Origin: Cupriavidus sp. MP-37
Lineage (GTDB): Bacteria; Pseudomonadota; Gammaproteobacteria; Burkholderiales; Burkholderiaceae
Direction: 5' to 3'
Length of the DNA: 64,000 bases
Assembly (NCBI RefSeq): GCF_020618415.1
Contig: NZ_CP085344.1
Span: 1,325,001 to 1,389,000, forward strand
The position numbers and the translations under genes are program-made. The notes beneath the pieces are model-generated. The model saw only the letters and a program-made list of their open reading frames with translations, was not told the origin of the DNA and searched no databases. Below are positions 8,381-20,022 of this stretch, piece after piece (position 1 is the first letter of the stretch; each line of letters starts with the position of its first letter).

Positions 8381-10018
8381 ATGAAGGTAATCACCGCGCG
8401 TGAAGCGGCGGCGCTCGTGCAGGATGGCTGGACCGTGGCCAGCGCGGGCTTTGTCGGCGCCGGCCACGCCGAGGCCGTAACCGAGGCGCTGGAGCAGCGC
8501 TTCCTGCACAGCGGCCTGCCGCGCGACCTGACGCTGGTGTATTCGGCCGGGCAGGGCGACCGCGGCGCGCGCGGCGTGAACCATTTCGGCAATGCCGGCA
8601 TGACCGCCGCCGTGGTCGGCGGGCACTGGCGCTCGGCCACGCGGCTGGCCACGCTGGCGATGGCCGAGCAGTGCGAGGGCTACAACCTGCCGCAGGGGGT
8701 ACTGACGCACCTGTACCGCGCCATTGCCGGCGGCAAGCCCGGCGTGATGACCAAAATCGGCCTGCACACCTTTGTCGATCCGCGCACCGCGCAGGACGCG
8801 CGCTACCACGGCGGCGCCGTCAACCAGCGCGCGCGTCGCGCCATCGCCGACGGCAAGGCGTGCTGGGTCGATGCGGTCGAGTTCCGCGGCGACGAATATC
8901 TGTTCTATCCCAGCTTCCCGATCGACTGCGCGCTGATCCGCTGCACCGCGGCCGACGCGCGCGGCAACCTCAGCACCCATCGCGAGGCCTTCCACCATGA
9001 GCTGCTGGCGCTGGCGCAGGCCGCACACAACTCGGGCGGCATCGTGATCGCGCAGGTCGAAGGCCTGGTCGATCACCACGAGATCCTGCAGGCCATCCAC
9101 GTGCCCGGCATCCTGGTCGACTACGTGGTGGTCTGCGACAACCCCGCCAACCACCAGATGACCTTTGCCGAGGCCTTCAACCCGGCGTACGTCACGCCGT
9201 GGCAGGGCGAGGGCGCCACGGATGAGGCCGCCGGCACGTCGCCCGAGGCCGGGCCGCTCGACGCGCGCACCATCGTGCAGCGCCGCGCGGTGATGGAGCT
9301 GGCGCGGCGCGCGCCGCGCGTGGTCAACCTTGGGGTAGGCATGCCGGCGGCGGTGGGGATGCTGGCGCACCAGGCCGGGCTGCACGGCTTCACGCTGACG
9401 GTCGAAGCCGGCCCGATCGGCGGCACGCCCGCCGATGGCCTCAGCTTCGGTGCCTCGGCCTACCCGGAAGCGGTGGTGGACCAGCCCGCGCAGTTCGACT
9501 TCTACGAGGGCGGCGGCATCGACCTGGCGATCCTCGGCCTGGCCGAGCTCGATGGCCAGGGCAACGTCAACGTCAGCAAGTTCGGCGAAGGCGAGGGCGC
9601 GCTGATTGCCGGCGTCGGCGGCTTTATCAACATCACCCAGAGCGCGCGCGCGGTGGTGTTCATGGGCACGCTGACGGCCGGCGGGCTGGAGGTACGCGCG
9701 GGCGACGGCCGCTTGCAGATCGTGCGCGAAGGCCGCGTGAAGAAGATCGTGCCGGAGGTCTCGCACCTGAGCTTCAACGGCCCCTATGTGGCATCGCTGG
9801 GCATCCCGGTGGTGTACATCACCGAACGCGCGGTGTTCGAGATGCGTGCCGGCGACGGCGATGCGGGCAACGCGGCCCGCCTCACGCTGGTCGAGATCGC
9901 CCCCGGCGTCGACCTGCAGCGCGATGTGCTCGACCAGTGCGCCACGCCGGTTGCGGTGGCGCCGGACCTGCGCGAGATGGATGCCCGGCTGTTCCAGGCC
10001 GGCACCATGCGCCTGTAA
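8381..10018 (+). CDS. Acetyl/propionyl-CoA-transferase type enzyme, fused alpha-beta subunits
   Basis: 545 residues. Family I CoA-transferase with both halves in one chain, like propionate CoA-transferase (Pct) and YdiF. The alpha half begins ITAREAAALVQDGWTVASAG and the beta half begins near residue 310 (RRAVMELARRAPRVVNLGVG). The expected catalytic glutamate is Glu342 in TVEAGPIGG, which forms the glutamyl-CoA intermediate. It moves CoA between an acyl-CoA and a free carboxylate such as acetate, propionate or a 3-hydroxy acid; the exact pair is not decidable here. GGAG lies 8 nt before the ATG at 8381. The next gene, 173 bp on, is a carboxylate-binding receptor, consistent with uptake and activation of one substrate. 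Confidence 0.88.
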   Translation: MKVITAREAAALVQDGWTVASAGFVGAGHAEAVTEALEQRFLHSGLPRDLTLVYSAGQGDRGARGVNHFGNAGMTAAVVGGHWRSATRLATLAMAEQCEGYNLPQGVLTHLYRAIAGGKPGVMTKIGLHTFVDPRTAQDARYHGGAVNQRARRAIADGKACWVDAVEFRGDEYLFYPSFPIDCALIRCTAADARGNLSTHREAFHHELLALAQAAHNSGGIVIAQVEGLVDHHEILQAIHVPGILVDYVVVCDNPANHQMTFAEAFNPAYVTPWQGEGATDEAAGTSPEAGPLDARTIVQRRAVMELARRAPRVVNLGVGMPAAVGMLAHQAGLHGFTLTVEAGPIGGTPADGLSFGASAYPEAVVDQPAQFDFYEGGGIDLAILGLAELDGQGNVNVSKFGEGEGALIAGVGGFINITQSARAVVFMGTLTAGGLEVRAGDGRLQIVREGRVKKIVPEVSHLSFNGPYVASLGIPVVYITERAVFEMRAGDGDAGNAARLTLVEIAPGVDLQRDVLDQCATPVAVAPDLREMDARLFQAGTMRL

Positions 10019-10191
10019 CCGCCGCCGCACCACCACACCATTCCATCGGACAGGCCGGCCATGACCGGCTCGCAAGGAGGCACGCCAGATCTGTCATGAC
10101 GTTACGCAAGCGCAGTCGCTTCATCCCGGCGCGGCCTGGGCCGCGCATCGATTCTGATTTATCGCGATTTACCGCAGGACACAGCCACACC

Positions 10192-11190
10192 ATGCAGAAC
10201 ACTAGCCGCCGTACCTTCCAGCGCCGCCTGGGCGCCGTCCTCCTGAGCGCCACGCTGCCGCTCGCCGCCGCGCCGGCGTTTGCCGAGACCTACCCGAGCA
10301 AGCCGATCCGGCTGGTGGTGCCGTTCCCGCCGGGCGGCCCGACCGACACCGCCGCGCGCATCATCGGCCAGAAGATGAGCGAAACGCTGAAGCAGCCGGT
10401 GGTGGTGGACAACCGTCCCGGCGCCTCCGGCACCATCGGCGCCGAAAACGTCGCCAAGAGCCCGGCCGACGGCTACACGCTGCTGGTGCTGGCCACGCCC
10501 ACGCTGCTGGCGCCGCACCTGATCAACCGCAAGGGCTATGACCTCTTCAAGGACTTCACGCCCATCGGCGCGGCCTATGACCTGCCGATCGTGATGGTGG
10601 TCAATCCGCAGGCGATGCCGGACGTGACCAGCCTGCAGCAGTACATCGCCAAGGCCAAGGCCAGGCCGGGCGCGCTCAACTACACCAGCGCCGGCAACGG
10701 CAGCTTCGGCCACCTGTCGACCGAGCTGCTGAAGAACCTGGGCAACTTCGACGTGCAGCACGTGCCCTACAAGGGCAGCGCGCCGGCCATCTCCGACCTG
10801 CTGGCCGGCCAGGTGCCGATGATGTTCTCGGACATGATCGCGGCGCTGCCGCATATCAAGGCCGGCAAGCTGCGCCCGATCGCGGTCGGCTCGGGCAAGC
10901 GGGTCAGCTTTACGCCGGAGGTCAAGACCGTCGCCGAACAGGGCTTCCCCGGCTTCGATGCCACCGCATGGGGCGGCCTGCTGGCGCCGGCCGGCACGCC
11001 CAGGGAGGTGGTGGCGACGTTGTCGGCCGAGCTGAAGAAGGCGCTGGCCGATCCGACCGTGCAGCAGAAGATGCTGGGCGCCGGCACCGTGGCCGCCTAT
11101 ATGCCGCCGGAGCAGCTGGCCGCGCGCATGAAGGCCGACTACAGCAAGTGGGGCAAGGTGATCCAGGACAACGGCATCCGCGGCGACTGA
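10192..11190 (+). CDS. TctC/Bug-family periplasmic solute-binding protein
   Basis: 332 residues. A Tat-like or Sec signal (SRRTFQRRL, ending APAFA at about residue 32) precedes the mature start ETYPSKPIRLVVPFPPGGPT, the standard Bug-receptor opening. The conserved segments DNRPGASGTIGAENVAKSPADG and HVPYKGSAPAISDLLAGQV are both present in family positions. Such receptors bind carboxylates in the periplasm. No TctA/TctB membrane genes are nearby, so it is an orphan receptor as is common in Burkholderiales. Co-regulation with the upstream CoA-transferase is likely. Confidence 0.9.
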   Translation: MQNTSRRTFQRRLGAVLLSATLPLAAAPAFAETYPSKPIRLVVPFPPGGPTDTAARIIGQKMSETLKQPVVVDNRPGASGTIGAENVAKSPADGYTLLVLATPTLLAPHLINRKGYDLFKDFTPIGAAYDLPIVMVVNPQAMPDVTSLQQYIAKAKARPGALNYTSAGNGSFGHLSTELLKNLGNFDVQHVPYKGSAPAISDLLAGQVPMMFSDMIAALPHIKAGKLRPIAVGSGKRVSFTPEVKTVAEQGFPGFDATAWGGLLAPAGTPREVVATLSAELKKALADPTVQQKMLGAGTVAAYMPPEQLAARMKADYSKWGKVIQDNGIRGD

Positions 11191-11247
11191 GCGGCGCGTC
11201 GGGCGGTCTTGCGGCTTGCGGATCCGGGATGCAGCCCGGGCCGCGGG

Positions 11248-11403
11248 TCAGGCGGGCTGCCGGCCCTGCGGCTGGCTGGCAGGCAGCGCGGGCAGCGTCG
11301 GCCGCGGCAGCGCCGCGTGGCGGCCGGCCGCGGCCAGTCCCAGGAACTGGCTGGAGGTGCGCAGGAATTGCTGGCAGGTCTGGCGAAACAGCTCGAAGTC
11401 CAT
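11248..11403 (-). CDS. Small hypothetical protein
   Basis: 51 residues: an amphipathic start (MDFELFRQTCQQFLRTSSQF) and a Pro/Arg-rich tail (PRPTLPALPASQPQGRQPA). GGGA precedes the start at 11403 by about 7 nt. A longer reading up to 11607 has no ribosome site. No family recognised; it may be chance. Confidence 0.35.
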   Translation of the reverse strand: MDFELFRQTCQQFLRTSSQFLGLAAAGRHAALPRPTLPALPASQPQGRQPA

Positions 11404-11726
11404 GTCGGTCCCGTGTGAAGAAGCGGCGCGGGCCGGCAGGGCCGCCGCGCCGCCGGCATCTTGCTTGGCCGATATGACAATGTCTTGACAATGGGCGCGC
11501 CGGCCCGCCGCTGGCGCGGGCTTGTCGCGGCCGCCGCACGGCGGCGCCGGAGCGCCCACTGGACTGGCAGAGATGCTAAAATCTAAGTCTTTGATTCTCT
11601 TGGCCAATTGCGTAGTCAGCGCGGCCGCGCCGGAAACTTACCGGTGCCGAGCGAGATTCAGGGCGAGATGAGTTCCAGACGCGTATCCGTTTGTGCCGGG
11701 TTCGCCTCCCGCCAATACCGATACCC

Positions 11727-13229
<1,503 letters not shown>

Positions 13230-13250
13230 ACGGATCGACGTTTTGCAGAG

Positions 13251-13279
13251 AATGGCCCGCTTGTGCGGGCCATTTTTTT
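13251..13279 (+). terminator. Intrinsic terminator after rhlE
   Basis: The arms aatggcccgc and gcgggccatt enclose a 4-nt loop and run into seven T residues. It lies 21 nt after the rhlE stop and before the convergent gluQ end. Confidence 0.9.
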
Positions 13280-13286
13280 GCGGCGG

Positions 13287-14219
13287 CTAGGCCGATGCCG
13301 GCAGCGGCAGCGTGGTCAGCCGCTGGCGCCACCCGTCGGTGGCGCGCGCCAGCCAGTCCTGGACCGTGGCGGCCGGGTTCGACAGTCCCAGGTGCGCACC
13401 GGCCTCGCGCAAGGCGTCCAGCGGTGCGCTGGTGTCGATCGGCTGCGCACCGCTCTGCTTGCTGAGCTTCTCGCCGGCCTGATTGACCACCACCGGCACG
13501 TGCAGGTAAGCCGGCGTGGGCAGTCCCAGCAGGTGCTGCAGGTGGATCTGCCGCGGCGTGGAGTCGAGCAGGTCGGCGCCGCGCACGATATGCGTGATGC
13601 CCTGCAGGCCGTCGTCGACCACCACCGCCAGCTGGTAGGCCCACAGGCCGTCGGCGCGGCGCAGCACGAAGTCGCCGAGCTCGGTCTCCAGGTTCTGGCA
13701 CTGGCGTCCCTGCCAGCGGTCGTCGAAACACAGCAGAGCGGCGGGTCCGTCCGGCACGCGCACGCGCCACGCGCGCGGCAGCTTGCCGTTCAGGCCGTGG
13801 CGGCAGGTGCCGGGATAGCCCAGGGTCTGGTGCCGCTCGCGCACGTGCACCAGTGAATCGGCGATCTCCTTGCGCGAGCAGCCGCACGGGTAGAGTTGCC
13901 CCGCGGCATCGAGCTTGCGCAGCGCCGCGGCATAGTGCGGTTCGCGCCGGCTCTGCCACACCGGCGGCTCGTCGGGCGTCATGCCGACGCGCTCCAGCGT
14001 GTGCAGGATGTCGTGGTCCGCGCCGCGCACGCAGCGCGGCGTGTCGATATCTTCGATGCGCACCAGCCATTGCCCGCCATGCGCGCGCGCGTCCAGCCAG
14101 CTGGCCAGCGCGGTCACCAGCGAGCCCAGGTGCAGCGGCCCGGTGGGCGAGGGCGCGAAGCGGCCGCGATAGCGGCCCGTGGCGCTCTGCTGCACTGCCA
14201 TTGCAGCCATCCCTGCCAT
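13287..14219 (-). CDS. gluQ: Glutamyl-Q tRNA(Asp) synthetase
   Basis: 310 residues, the short paralogue of glutamyl-tRNA synthetase without an anticodon-binding domain. HIGH-like motif [12 protein letters not shown], zinc-site cysteines in [10 protein letters not shown] and TCRHG, and the KMSKS-like KLSKQ are all visible. It charges queuosine-34 of tRNA-Asp with glutamate. The start at 14219 has GAGGA 7 nt upstream; further ATGs at 14210 and 14201 are possible. It lies 10 nt after a LysR gene on the same strand. Confidence 0.92.
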   Translation of the reverse strand: MAGMAAMAVQQSATGRYRGRFAPSPTGPLHLGSLVTALASWLDARAHGGQWLVRIEDIDTPRCVRGADHDILHTLERVGMTPDEPPVWQSRREPHYAAALRKLDAAGQLYPCGCSRKEIADSLVHVRERHQTLGYPGTCRHGLNGKLPRAWRVRVPDGPAALLCFDDRWQGRQCQNLETELGDFVLRRADGLWAYQLAVVVDDGLQGITHIVRGADLLDSTPRQIHLQHLLGLPTPAYLHVPVVVNQAGEKLSKQSGAQPIDTSAPLDALREAGAHLGLSNPAATVQDWLARATDGWRQRLTTLPLPASA

Positions 14220-14229
14220 CAGCCCATCC

Positions 14230-15150
14230 TCAGCCGGCGAAGTCGGGTTGCTGCAGCAGCGCCTGCGCCAGGCGCGGGTCTTCCAGCTTGCCGGCCCACC
14301 ATTGCAGCGCCTTGCCGCGGTTGCTGGTGCGCCATGCCACCTTGAAGTTGCCCGGCGCGCGCACCTCGACGGTCTCGCGTGCCTGCAGCACGCCGCTCTC
14401 GATATGCGGCTGCGCCATCGGCGCCGGCAGCCAGCCGCAGCCAAGGCCGCGGATCTGGGCTTCGAGCTTGTCGCGCATGGTCGGCACCACCAGCACGTCC
14501 TGCCCGGCCAGCACGCCATGGGTGCGGGCCGGCAGGTTGCGCGAGGTATCGCCCACGGCGACGATGCGGTGCCTGGCGATCTGGATGGTGGTGAGGGGGC
14601 CTTCCTCGGTGGCGAGCGGGTGGTGCGCGGCCACGGCGAACACGAACGGCATCGACCCCAGCGGCCGGATCTGGAAGCCCTGCGTGCTGGGCGCATCGTA
14701 GGCGCCGCCGATCACCAGGTCGGCGCGGTTGCTGACCAGCGCGTCCCATGCTCCGCCCAGCACTTCCTTGGAAAAGCGCAGCCGGGTCGCGGTGTTCTCG
14801 GCGTAGAAATCGTGGATCACCGGCAGCAGCGCGCGGAAGTTGATCAGGTCATCGACCACGATGGTCAGGGTGGCCTCCCAGCCGGTGGCCAGGCGCTTGA
14901 CGCGCCGGGCCAGGTCGTCGGCGGCGTGCAGCAGGTGGCGGCCTTCGTCGAGCAGGGCGCGGCCCGCGGGGGTCAGCTCGGCGCGATGGCGGCGCCGGTC
15001 GAACAGCAGCACGTCGAGGTCTTCTTCGAGCTTGCGCACCACGTAGGTCAGCGCGGACGGGACCTTGCCCATCTCGTGGGCGGCGGCGGCAAAGCTGCCC
15101 TTGCGTTCGATGGCGTCGAGGACTTCGAGGGATTCTAGCGAGAGGGCCAT
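14230..15150 (-). CDS. LysR-family regulator, YhaJ-like
   Basis: 306 residues. The N-terminal HTH is [20 protein letters not shown] with [20 protein letters not shown], followed by a two-lobed effector domain ([10 protein letters not shown] onwards). The HTH wording closely resembles E. coli YhaJ as I remember it, and, as in E. coli, a pirin gene is the divergent neighbour. It probably controls that pirin gene and itself. A perfect-armed dyad lies 1 bp upstream of its start. Confidence 0.88.
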   Translation of the reverse strand: MALSLESLEVLDAIERKGSFAAAAHEMGKVPSALTYVVRKLEEDLDVLLFDRRRHRAELTPAGRALLDEGRHLLHAADDLARRVKRLATGWEATLTIVVDDLINFRALLPVIHDFYAENTATRLRFSKEVLGGAWDALVSNRADLVIGGAYDAPSTQGFQIRPLGSMPFVFAVAAHHPLATEEGPLTTIQIARHRIVAVGDTSRNLPARTHGVLAGQDVLVVPTMRDKLEAQIRGLGCGWLPAPMAQPHIESGVLQARETVEVRAPGNFKVAWRTSNRGKALQWWAGKLEDPRLAQALLQQPDFAG

Positions 15151-15151
15151 G

Positions 15152-15166
15152 TTCAGAAATTCTGAA
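15152..15166. promoter_or_regulatory. Dyad TTCAGAA-A-TTCTGAA, probable LysR-type box
   Basis: A 15-bp inverted repeat of the T-N11-A kind, between the divergent lysR and pirin genes and almost touching the lysR ATG. Its place over the lysR translation start suggests autoregulation. Confidence 0.5.
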
Positions 15167-15303
15167 TGACTGCTTCTAAGGTGGTCCCCGTAAATATACG
15201 CCTGAAGGCCTAAACTGCCTAGCATCCAAAGCGAAAACGTATGCCGCGACACGGTTATCCAGACGGTGCTGTCGGCGAAAAAGGCTCAAGGAGGGCCATC
15301 AAA

Positions 15304-16002
15304 ATGATTGAAATCAGAAAGTCCGCAGAGCGTGGGTACGCCGATCACGGCTGGCTGAAGTCCTATCATTCGTTCTCATTCGCCGACTACTACGACCCGC
15401 AGCATGTGCAGTTCGGGCCGCTGCGCGTGATCAATGAAGACCGCGTCGCGCCGGGCATGGGCTTTGGCACCCATGGCCACCGCGACATGGAAATCATCAG
15501 CTATGTGCTCGAAGGCGAGCTGGCGCACAAGGACAGCATGGGCAACGGCAGCGTGATCCGCCCGGGCGACGTGCAGCGCATGAGCGCCGGCACCGGTGTG
15601 CGCCATTCGGAGTACAACCATGCCGAGCACGACACCACCCATTTCCTGCAGATCTGGATCATCCCGGCCGAGAACGGCATCGATCCCGGCTACGAGGAAA
15701 AGCACTTCGACGCGGCCGACAAGCGCGGCAAGCTGCGCCTGGTCGCCAGCGCCGACGGCGCCGAGGGCTCGGTGGTGGTGCACCAGGACATCCGGCTCTA
15801 CGCCGGCCTGTTCGACGGCGACGAAGCTGCCACGCTGGCGCTGGCGCCGGGCCGCCGCGCCTATGTGCACGTGGCGCGCGGCCGGGTGACGGTCAACGGC
15901 AAGGCGCTCGAGGCCGGCGACGCGGCCAGGCTGGAAGACGTGGCCGAGGTCGCGCTGTCCGGCGGCGACGGCGCTGAAGTGCTGGTATTCGACTTGCCCT
16001 GA
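15304..16002 (+). CDS. Pirin-family cupin protein, YhaK-like
   Basis: 232 residues with two cupin domains. The N-terminal cupin has the metal-binding words GTHGHRDMEIISYVLEGE and GVRHSEYNH. The family includes quercetinase-like enzymes and redox sensors; the function of this one is not set by sequence. The start at 15304 follows a strong AAGGAGG. It faces a YhaJ-like LysR regulator, which is a recurring pair and supports regulation by it. A terminator follows 24 nt after the stop. Confidence 0.9.
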   Translation: MIEIRKSAERGYADHGWLKSYHSFSFADYYDPQHVQFGPLRVINEDRVAPGMGFGTHGHRDMEIISYVLEGELAHKDSMGNGSVIRPGDVQRMSAGTGVRHSEYNHAEHDTTHFLQIWIIPAENGIDPGYEEKHFDAADKRGKLRLVASADGAEGSVVVHQDIRLYAGLFDGDEAATLALAPGRRAYVHVARGRVTVNGKALEAGDAARLEDVAEVALSGGDGAEVLVFDLP

Positions 16003-16025
16003 CCGCGCCGGCGGTTCGGTGCGAG

Positions 16026-16048
16026 AGCCCGCCCCATGGCGGGCTTTT
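16026..16048 (+). terminator. Intrinsic terminator after the pirin gene
   Basis: The 8-bp stem agcccgcc/ggcgggct with loop ccat is followed by tttt and then gctttt. Confidence 0.8.
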
Positions 16049-16191
16049 GCTTTTGCGCGGCGCGCCGGGGGGCCGCGCGTAGCGCTGTGCTATCTTCTCG
16101 CTATGCATTGCGCCTGCGCCGGCACATCGCTGGCCAGTCGCGCCGGCCGGCCCGAACGGGCCGGCGTGCCCTTGGAGCACCCCGTACCAAG

Positions 16192-17196
16192 ATGACCTTT
16201 GTTTCCATTCTCCTGGCGCTGATTGCCGAGCAGTTCCGCGCCCTGGGCCGCAACAACCCGATCTACGAGATCGTGCGCGCGCTCGGCGACCGCGCCGAGC
16301 ACGCCTTCGACACCGGCCGGCCGCGCGACGCCGCGCTGGCGTGGCTGACCGTGGTGCTGCCGCTGACGCTGGCGGTGATCGTGGTGCACCACCTGCTGGC
16401 GTCGATCAGCGTGGCGCTGACGCTCGCGTGGAATGTGCTGGTGCTGTACCTGACGCTCGGCTTCCGCCAGTTCAGCCACTATTTCACCGACATCCACGAG
16501 GCGCTCAACCGCGACGACCTCCACACCGCGCGCACGCTGCTGCACGAGTGGACCGGGCTCGATACCGTCGAGATGCCGGTGTCCGAAATCGTTCGGCATA
16601 CGCTGGAAGCGGCGATCATCGCCGTGCACCGGCACGTATTCGGCGTGTTCTTCTGGTTCCTGGTGCCGGTCGGCCCCGGCGGCGTGGTGCTGTACCGTAC
16701 CGCCGAATACCTGGGCCGCCACTGGAACCTGCCGTCGACCGAGCGCAGCCCGGCGCTGGGCCGCTTTGCCGCGCGCGCCTTCTACCTGCTGGACTGGATC
16801 CCGTCGCGGCTGACCTCGATCGGCTTTGCCATCGTCGGCAACTTCGAGGACGCGGTCTACGCCTGGCGCAACCATGCGCGCAAGTGGAACGATGCCGTCA
16901 ACGGCATCCTGCTTGCGAGCGGCGGCGGCGCGCTGGGCGTGCGGCTGGGCACGCCGCTGGCCGAGGACGATTCCACGGTGGTGCTGCGCACCAGCGTGGC
17001 CGGGCCGGCGGTGGACTACGCGCCCGGCATGGAAGACGCCGACGGCGCCAACGGCGGCCCGGAGCCGGCACCGCCCGAGTTCGGCACCGAGCCCGGCGTG
17101 CGCACGTTGCAGTCGGCGGTGGGGCTGGTGTGGCGCGCGGTGGTGTTGTGGATGCTGCTGCTGGCGATGCTGTCGCTGGCGCTATGGGTGGGCTGA
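16192..17196 (+). CDS. CobD/CbiB-family membrane protein
   Basis: 334 residues. It starts MTFVSILLALIAEQFRAL and has membrane segments at about residues 50-90, 155-175 and 310-333, with conserved words FRQFSHYFTDIHEAL and LDWIPSRLTSIGFAIVGNFE. The latter is the CbiB signature, but no other cobalamin genes are nearby. In beta-proteobacteria this stand-alone form is usually annotated as a CobD/CbiB-like or AmpE-like protein of unclear role. The start at 16192 is the only ATG that leaves the conserved N-terminus intact. Confidence 0.85.
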   Translation: MTFVSILLALIAEQFRALGRNNPIYEIVRALGDRAEHAFDTGRPRDAALAWLTVVLPLTLAVIVVHHLLASISVALTLAWNVLVLYLTLGFRQFSHYFTDIHEALNRDDLHTARTLLHEWTGLDTVEMPVSEIVRHTLEAAIIAVHRHVFGVFFWFLVPVGPGGVVLYRTAEYLGRHWNLPSTERSPALGRFAARAFYLLDWIPSRLTSIGFAIVGNFEDAVYAWRNHARKWNDAVNGILLASGGGALGVRLGTPLAEDDSTVVLRTSVAGPAVDYAPGMEDADGANGGPEPAPPEFGTEPGVRTLQSAVGLVWRAVVLWMLLLAMLSLALWVG

Positions 17197-17237
17197 GCCG
17201 CGTCTTTTGAAAGCGGTGCCGGGCTGGCCGGCGCCGG

Positions 17238-17543
17238 CTAGTCGCGGGCGGCGCCGCAGCGCCAGCACGCGCCGAACTGCGCCTCGTGCCATTCCCCGCA
17301 ATGGCGGCATTGCCAGCTCGGCCCCGGCACCGGGTTGGCCGCGGCATTGAGCACCGCCCACGCCTGCGCCTCCATCTCGTCATCCACCAGCCACACCTGC
17401 GGCGCGCTCTCGCGGAACGGGATCTCGCCGGTCGCGCCGGCCAGCCAGGTATTGCGCAGTTCCGCCCGGATGCCGGCCGCGCGCAGGACGTTTTGGCAAT
17501 GGGCCGCGTGGACGAGGGACGTGGCGGACAGCAGCAGTTTCAT
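17238..17543 (-). CDS. DUF2007-like protein with C-terminal zinc ribbon
   Basis: 101 residues. The N-terminal 70 residues (MKLLLSATSLVHAAHCQNVL, EIPFRESAPQVWLVDDE) fit the small DUF2007 putative signal-transducing fold. The tail has CRHCGEW and CWRCG, two CxxC pairs that should bind zinc. It precedes no obvious partner; rsgA upstream is on the same strand 43 nt away, so co-transcription is possible. Confidence 0.82.
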   Translation of the reverse strand: MKLLLSATSLVHAAHCQNVLRAAGIRAELRNTWLAGATGEIPFRESAPQVWLVDDEMEAQAWAVLNAAANPVPGPSWQCRHCGEWHEAQFGACWRCGAARD

Positions 17544-17586
17544 GGCAGCGCACCGGTAACCCAGGTGCGCTTACCTTACCACGGCT

Positions 17587-18558
17587 TCACCACGGTTTCT
17601 GCTGGCTGGATTCGTGCAGCAGCTGCGTGTAGAGCTGGTGCCGGCGTTCCGAGACGTCGCCGGTGGCCACCGCGGCCAGCACGCCGCAGCCGGGCTCGTT
17701 GACGTGATGGCAGTTGTAGAAGCGGCACGCGGTCAGCAGCGGGCGGAACTCGGGGAAGGCGCGTTCCAGCATGCCTTCGCTGAGGTGGTAGAGGCCGAAT
17801 TCCTGGAAGCCCGGCGAATCGATCAGCGCCCCCTGGCGCCCATCGACGGTACCCCAGTCCTCCGGCAAATGGTAGAGCCGGGTGAAGGTGGTGGTGTGCT
17901 TGCCGGAATCGAGCTTGGCCGAGATCTCGCGCGTCTGCGCGTCGACGCCCGGGATCAGCAGGTTCAGCAGCGACGACTTGCCCATGCCCGATTGCCCGAT
18001 CAGGATGCTGGCCAGTCCCGCCAGGCGCGGCCGCAGTGCCGCCAGCGCCTGCGCCGGATCGGCGCGCACCGACAGCTCCAGCGTGTCGTAGCCCAGCCCG
18101 CGGTACAGCGCCAGGCGGCCGCGCGCCTCTTCCAGCCGCTCGGGCAGGTCGGTCTTGTTGAGCACCACCAGCGGCCGGATCCCGAGCGCCTCGGCCGAGA
18201 CCAGCGCGCGCCCGAGCAGGTCTTCGGAGAAACCCGGCTCGGTGGCCAGCACGATGATGACCTGGTCGATATTGGCAGCCAGCAGCTTGGACTTGAACTG
18301 GTCCGAGCGGTGCAGCAGGTTCTTGCGTGGCGAAACCCTGGTGATCACGCACTGGTCGGCGGCGGCGCGCTCGACGCTGACGTGGTCGCCCACCGCGCAG
18401 TCGCTCTTCTTGCCGCGCGGAAACGCGTGCATGCGCGCGCCGTCCTCCAGTTCGACCACATAGTGGCGGCCATGGGCGGCGATGATCAGCGCGGATTCGG
18501 TAGTAGTGCCGGCCGGGGTGCCGCCGCCGGCGTTGCGGTGACGCGCGGCGCGGCTCAT
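17587..18558 (-). CDS. rsgA: Ribosome small subunit-dependent GTPase A
   Basis: 323 residues. An OB-fold (about residues 20-85) is followed by a circularly permuted GTPase: G4 NKTD precedes G1 [12 protein letters not shown] and G3 DSPG. The C-terminal zinc motif is seen in [14 protein letters not shown]. The enzyme checks and releases late 30S subunits. Its start overlaps the stop of the upstream M48 protease gene by 4 nt (ATGA), so the two are translationally coupled. Confidence 0.95.
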   Translation of the reverse strand: MSRAARHRNAGGGTPAGTTTESALIIAAHGRHYVVELEDGARMHAFPRGKKSDCAVGDHVSVERAAADQCVITRVSPRKNLLHRSDQFKSKLLAANIDQVIIVLATEPGFSEDLLGRALVSAEALGIRPLVVLNKTDLPERLEEARGRLALYRGLGYDTLELSVRADPAQALAALRPRLAGLASILIGQSGMGKSSLLNLLIPGVDAQTREISAKLDSGKHTTTFTRLYHLPEDWGTVDGRQGALIDSPGFQEFGLYHLSEGMLERAFPEFRPLLTACRFYNCHHVNEPGCGVLAAVATGDVSERRHQLYTQLLHESSQQKPW

Positions 18559-19808
18559 GCGTGCGCCAGCAGGCGGTCGATCCGCTGCGCCGCGGGCGGA
18601 TGCGAGTAGTAGAAGGCGCTGTAGAGCGGGTCGGGCGTCAGCGTCGAGGCGTTGTCCTTGTACAGCTTCACCAGCGCCGATACCAGGTGGTTGGCGTCGG
18701 TCTGGTCGGCGGCAAAGGCATCGGCCTCGAACTCATGGCGGCGCGACGACTGGCTCGACAGCGGCCCCAGCAGGAAGGTAAAGACCGGCAGCGTCAGGAA
18801 GAACAGCACCAGCGCCAGCGCGCTGTTCGACACGCCCAGGTTGGGTGCCACCCCCAGCCCGGTGTAGAACCAGCTGCGCGTCGCCAGCCAGCCCAGCAGC
18901 GCCAGGAACACCAGGCTCAGCGCGAAGGTCACGGCGATGCGCTTGGCCACGTGGCGGCGCTTGAAGTGGCCCAGCTCGTGCGCCAGCACCGCCTCGATCT
19001 CGTCGCCCGACAGGCGCGACAGCAGCGTGTCGAAAAAGACGATGCGCTTGGCGGCGCCGAAGCCGGTGAAGTACGCATTGCCGTGCGCGCTGCGCTTGCT
19101 GCCGTCCATCACGAACAGCCCCTTGCTGGCAAAGCCGCAGCGCTGCATCAGGCTCTCGATGCGCTGGCGCAGCGATTCGTCGGTGAGCGGCTCGAACTTG
19201 TTGAACAGCGGCGCGATAAAGGTGGGGAACACCACCAGCAGGAACAGGTTGAACGCCATCCACACCAGCCAGGTCCACACCCACCACAGCGAACCGGCGC
19301 GCTCCATCAGCCACAGCACCGCCAGCAGCAGCGGCAGGCCGAGCGCGCTGGCCACCAGCAGCATCTTGACCACATCGGCCAGCCACAGGCCGAAGGTCAT
19401 CTTGTTGAAGCCGAAGCGCTGCTCGATGCCGAACTGGCCATACAGCGAGAACGGCAGGTCGACCAGCCCGCCGATCAGCGCCACGCTGGCCACCAGCGCC
19501 ACGCCGTAGGCATAGCCCGGGCCGAAGGTTTCCAGCCAGAACTGGTTGAGCCACTGCAGCCCGCCCAGCATGGTGAAGGCGATCAGCAAGGCGGCGCCGG
19601 CCAGCACTTCCAGCATCGACAGCCGGGTGCGGGCGATGGTGTAGTCGGCGGCCTTCTGGTGCGAGGCCAGGCTGATGGTGTCGGCAAAGCGCGCCGGCAC
19701 GGCCTGGCGGTGCTGCGCGACATGGCGCACCTGGCGCGCGGCCAGCCACAGCTTGGTCAGCACCATCAGCACCAGGGCGGCGAGAAAGACAATCGTGAAC
19801 ATCGGCAA
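18555..19808 (-). CDS. M48 family zinc metallopeptidase, Ste24/CAAX-protease type
   Basis: 417 residues with several membrane segments (residues 1-25, 65-90, 105-125, 150-200, 290-345). The zinc site [10 protein letters not shown] and the downstream [12 protein letters not shown]lu/Asp ligands are intact, as is the family word [20 protein letters not shown]. It acts on membrane or membrane-associated proteins; in bacteria no prenylated substrate is known. It overlaps rsgA and is divergent from orn. Confidence 0.92.
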   Translation of the reverse strand: MPMFTIVFLAALVLMVLTKLWLAARQVRHVAQHRQAVPARFADTISLASHQKAADYTIARTRLSMLEVLAGAALLIAFTMLGGLQWLNQFWLETFGPGYAYGVALVASVALIGGLVDLPFSLYGQFGIEQRFGFNKMTFGLWLADVVKMLLVASALGLPLLLAVLWLMERAGSLWWVWTWLVWMAFNLFLLVVFPTFIAPLFNKFEPLTDESLRQRIESLMQRCGFASKGLFVMDGSKRSAHGNAYFTGFGAAKRIVFFDTLLSRLSGDEIEAVLAHELGHFKRRHVAKRIAVTFALSLVFLALLGWLATRSWFYTGLGVAPNLGVSNSALALVLFFLTLPVFTFLLGPLSSQSSRRHEFEADAFAADQTDANHLVSALVKLYKDNASTLTPDPLYSAFYYSHPPAAQRIDRLLAHA

Positions 19809-20022
19809 GCGCCTTGTGGGTGCGGGCGCCCGGCCTTGCAGGCGACGGGTGCCCGTGGGGACCGCGCCGCGGGGTGGGGCAGGCGGCGGTCCGGAACTTC
19901 CGAAAACGGCGCCGCGCTGGTGCGCAGGCGGCCGTCCCGGACGGATATGCGAGAATTATAAATTGTTCGCGCCCGGCCCCGCCGCGGCCGCTGCCCTCCA
20001 ATCCCTATCTGCCGCAGTCCCG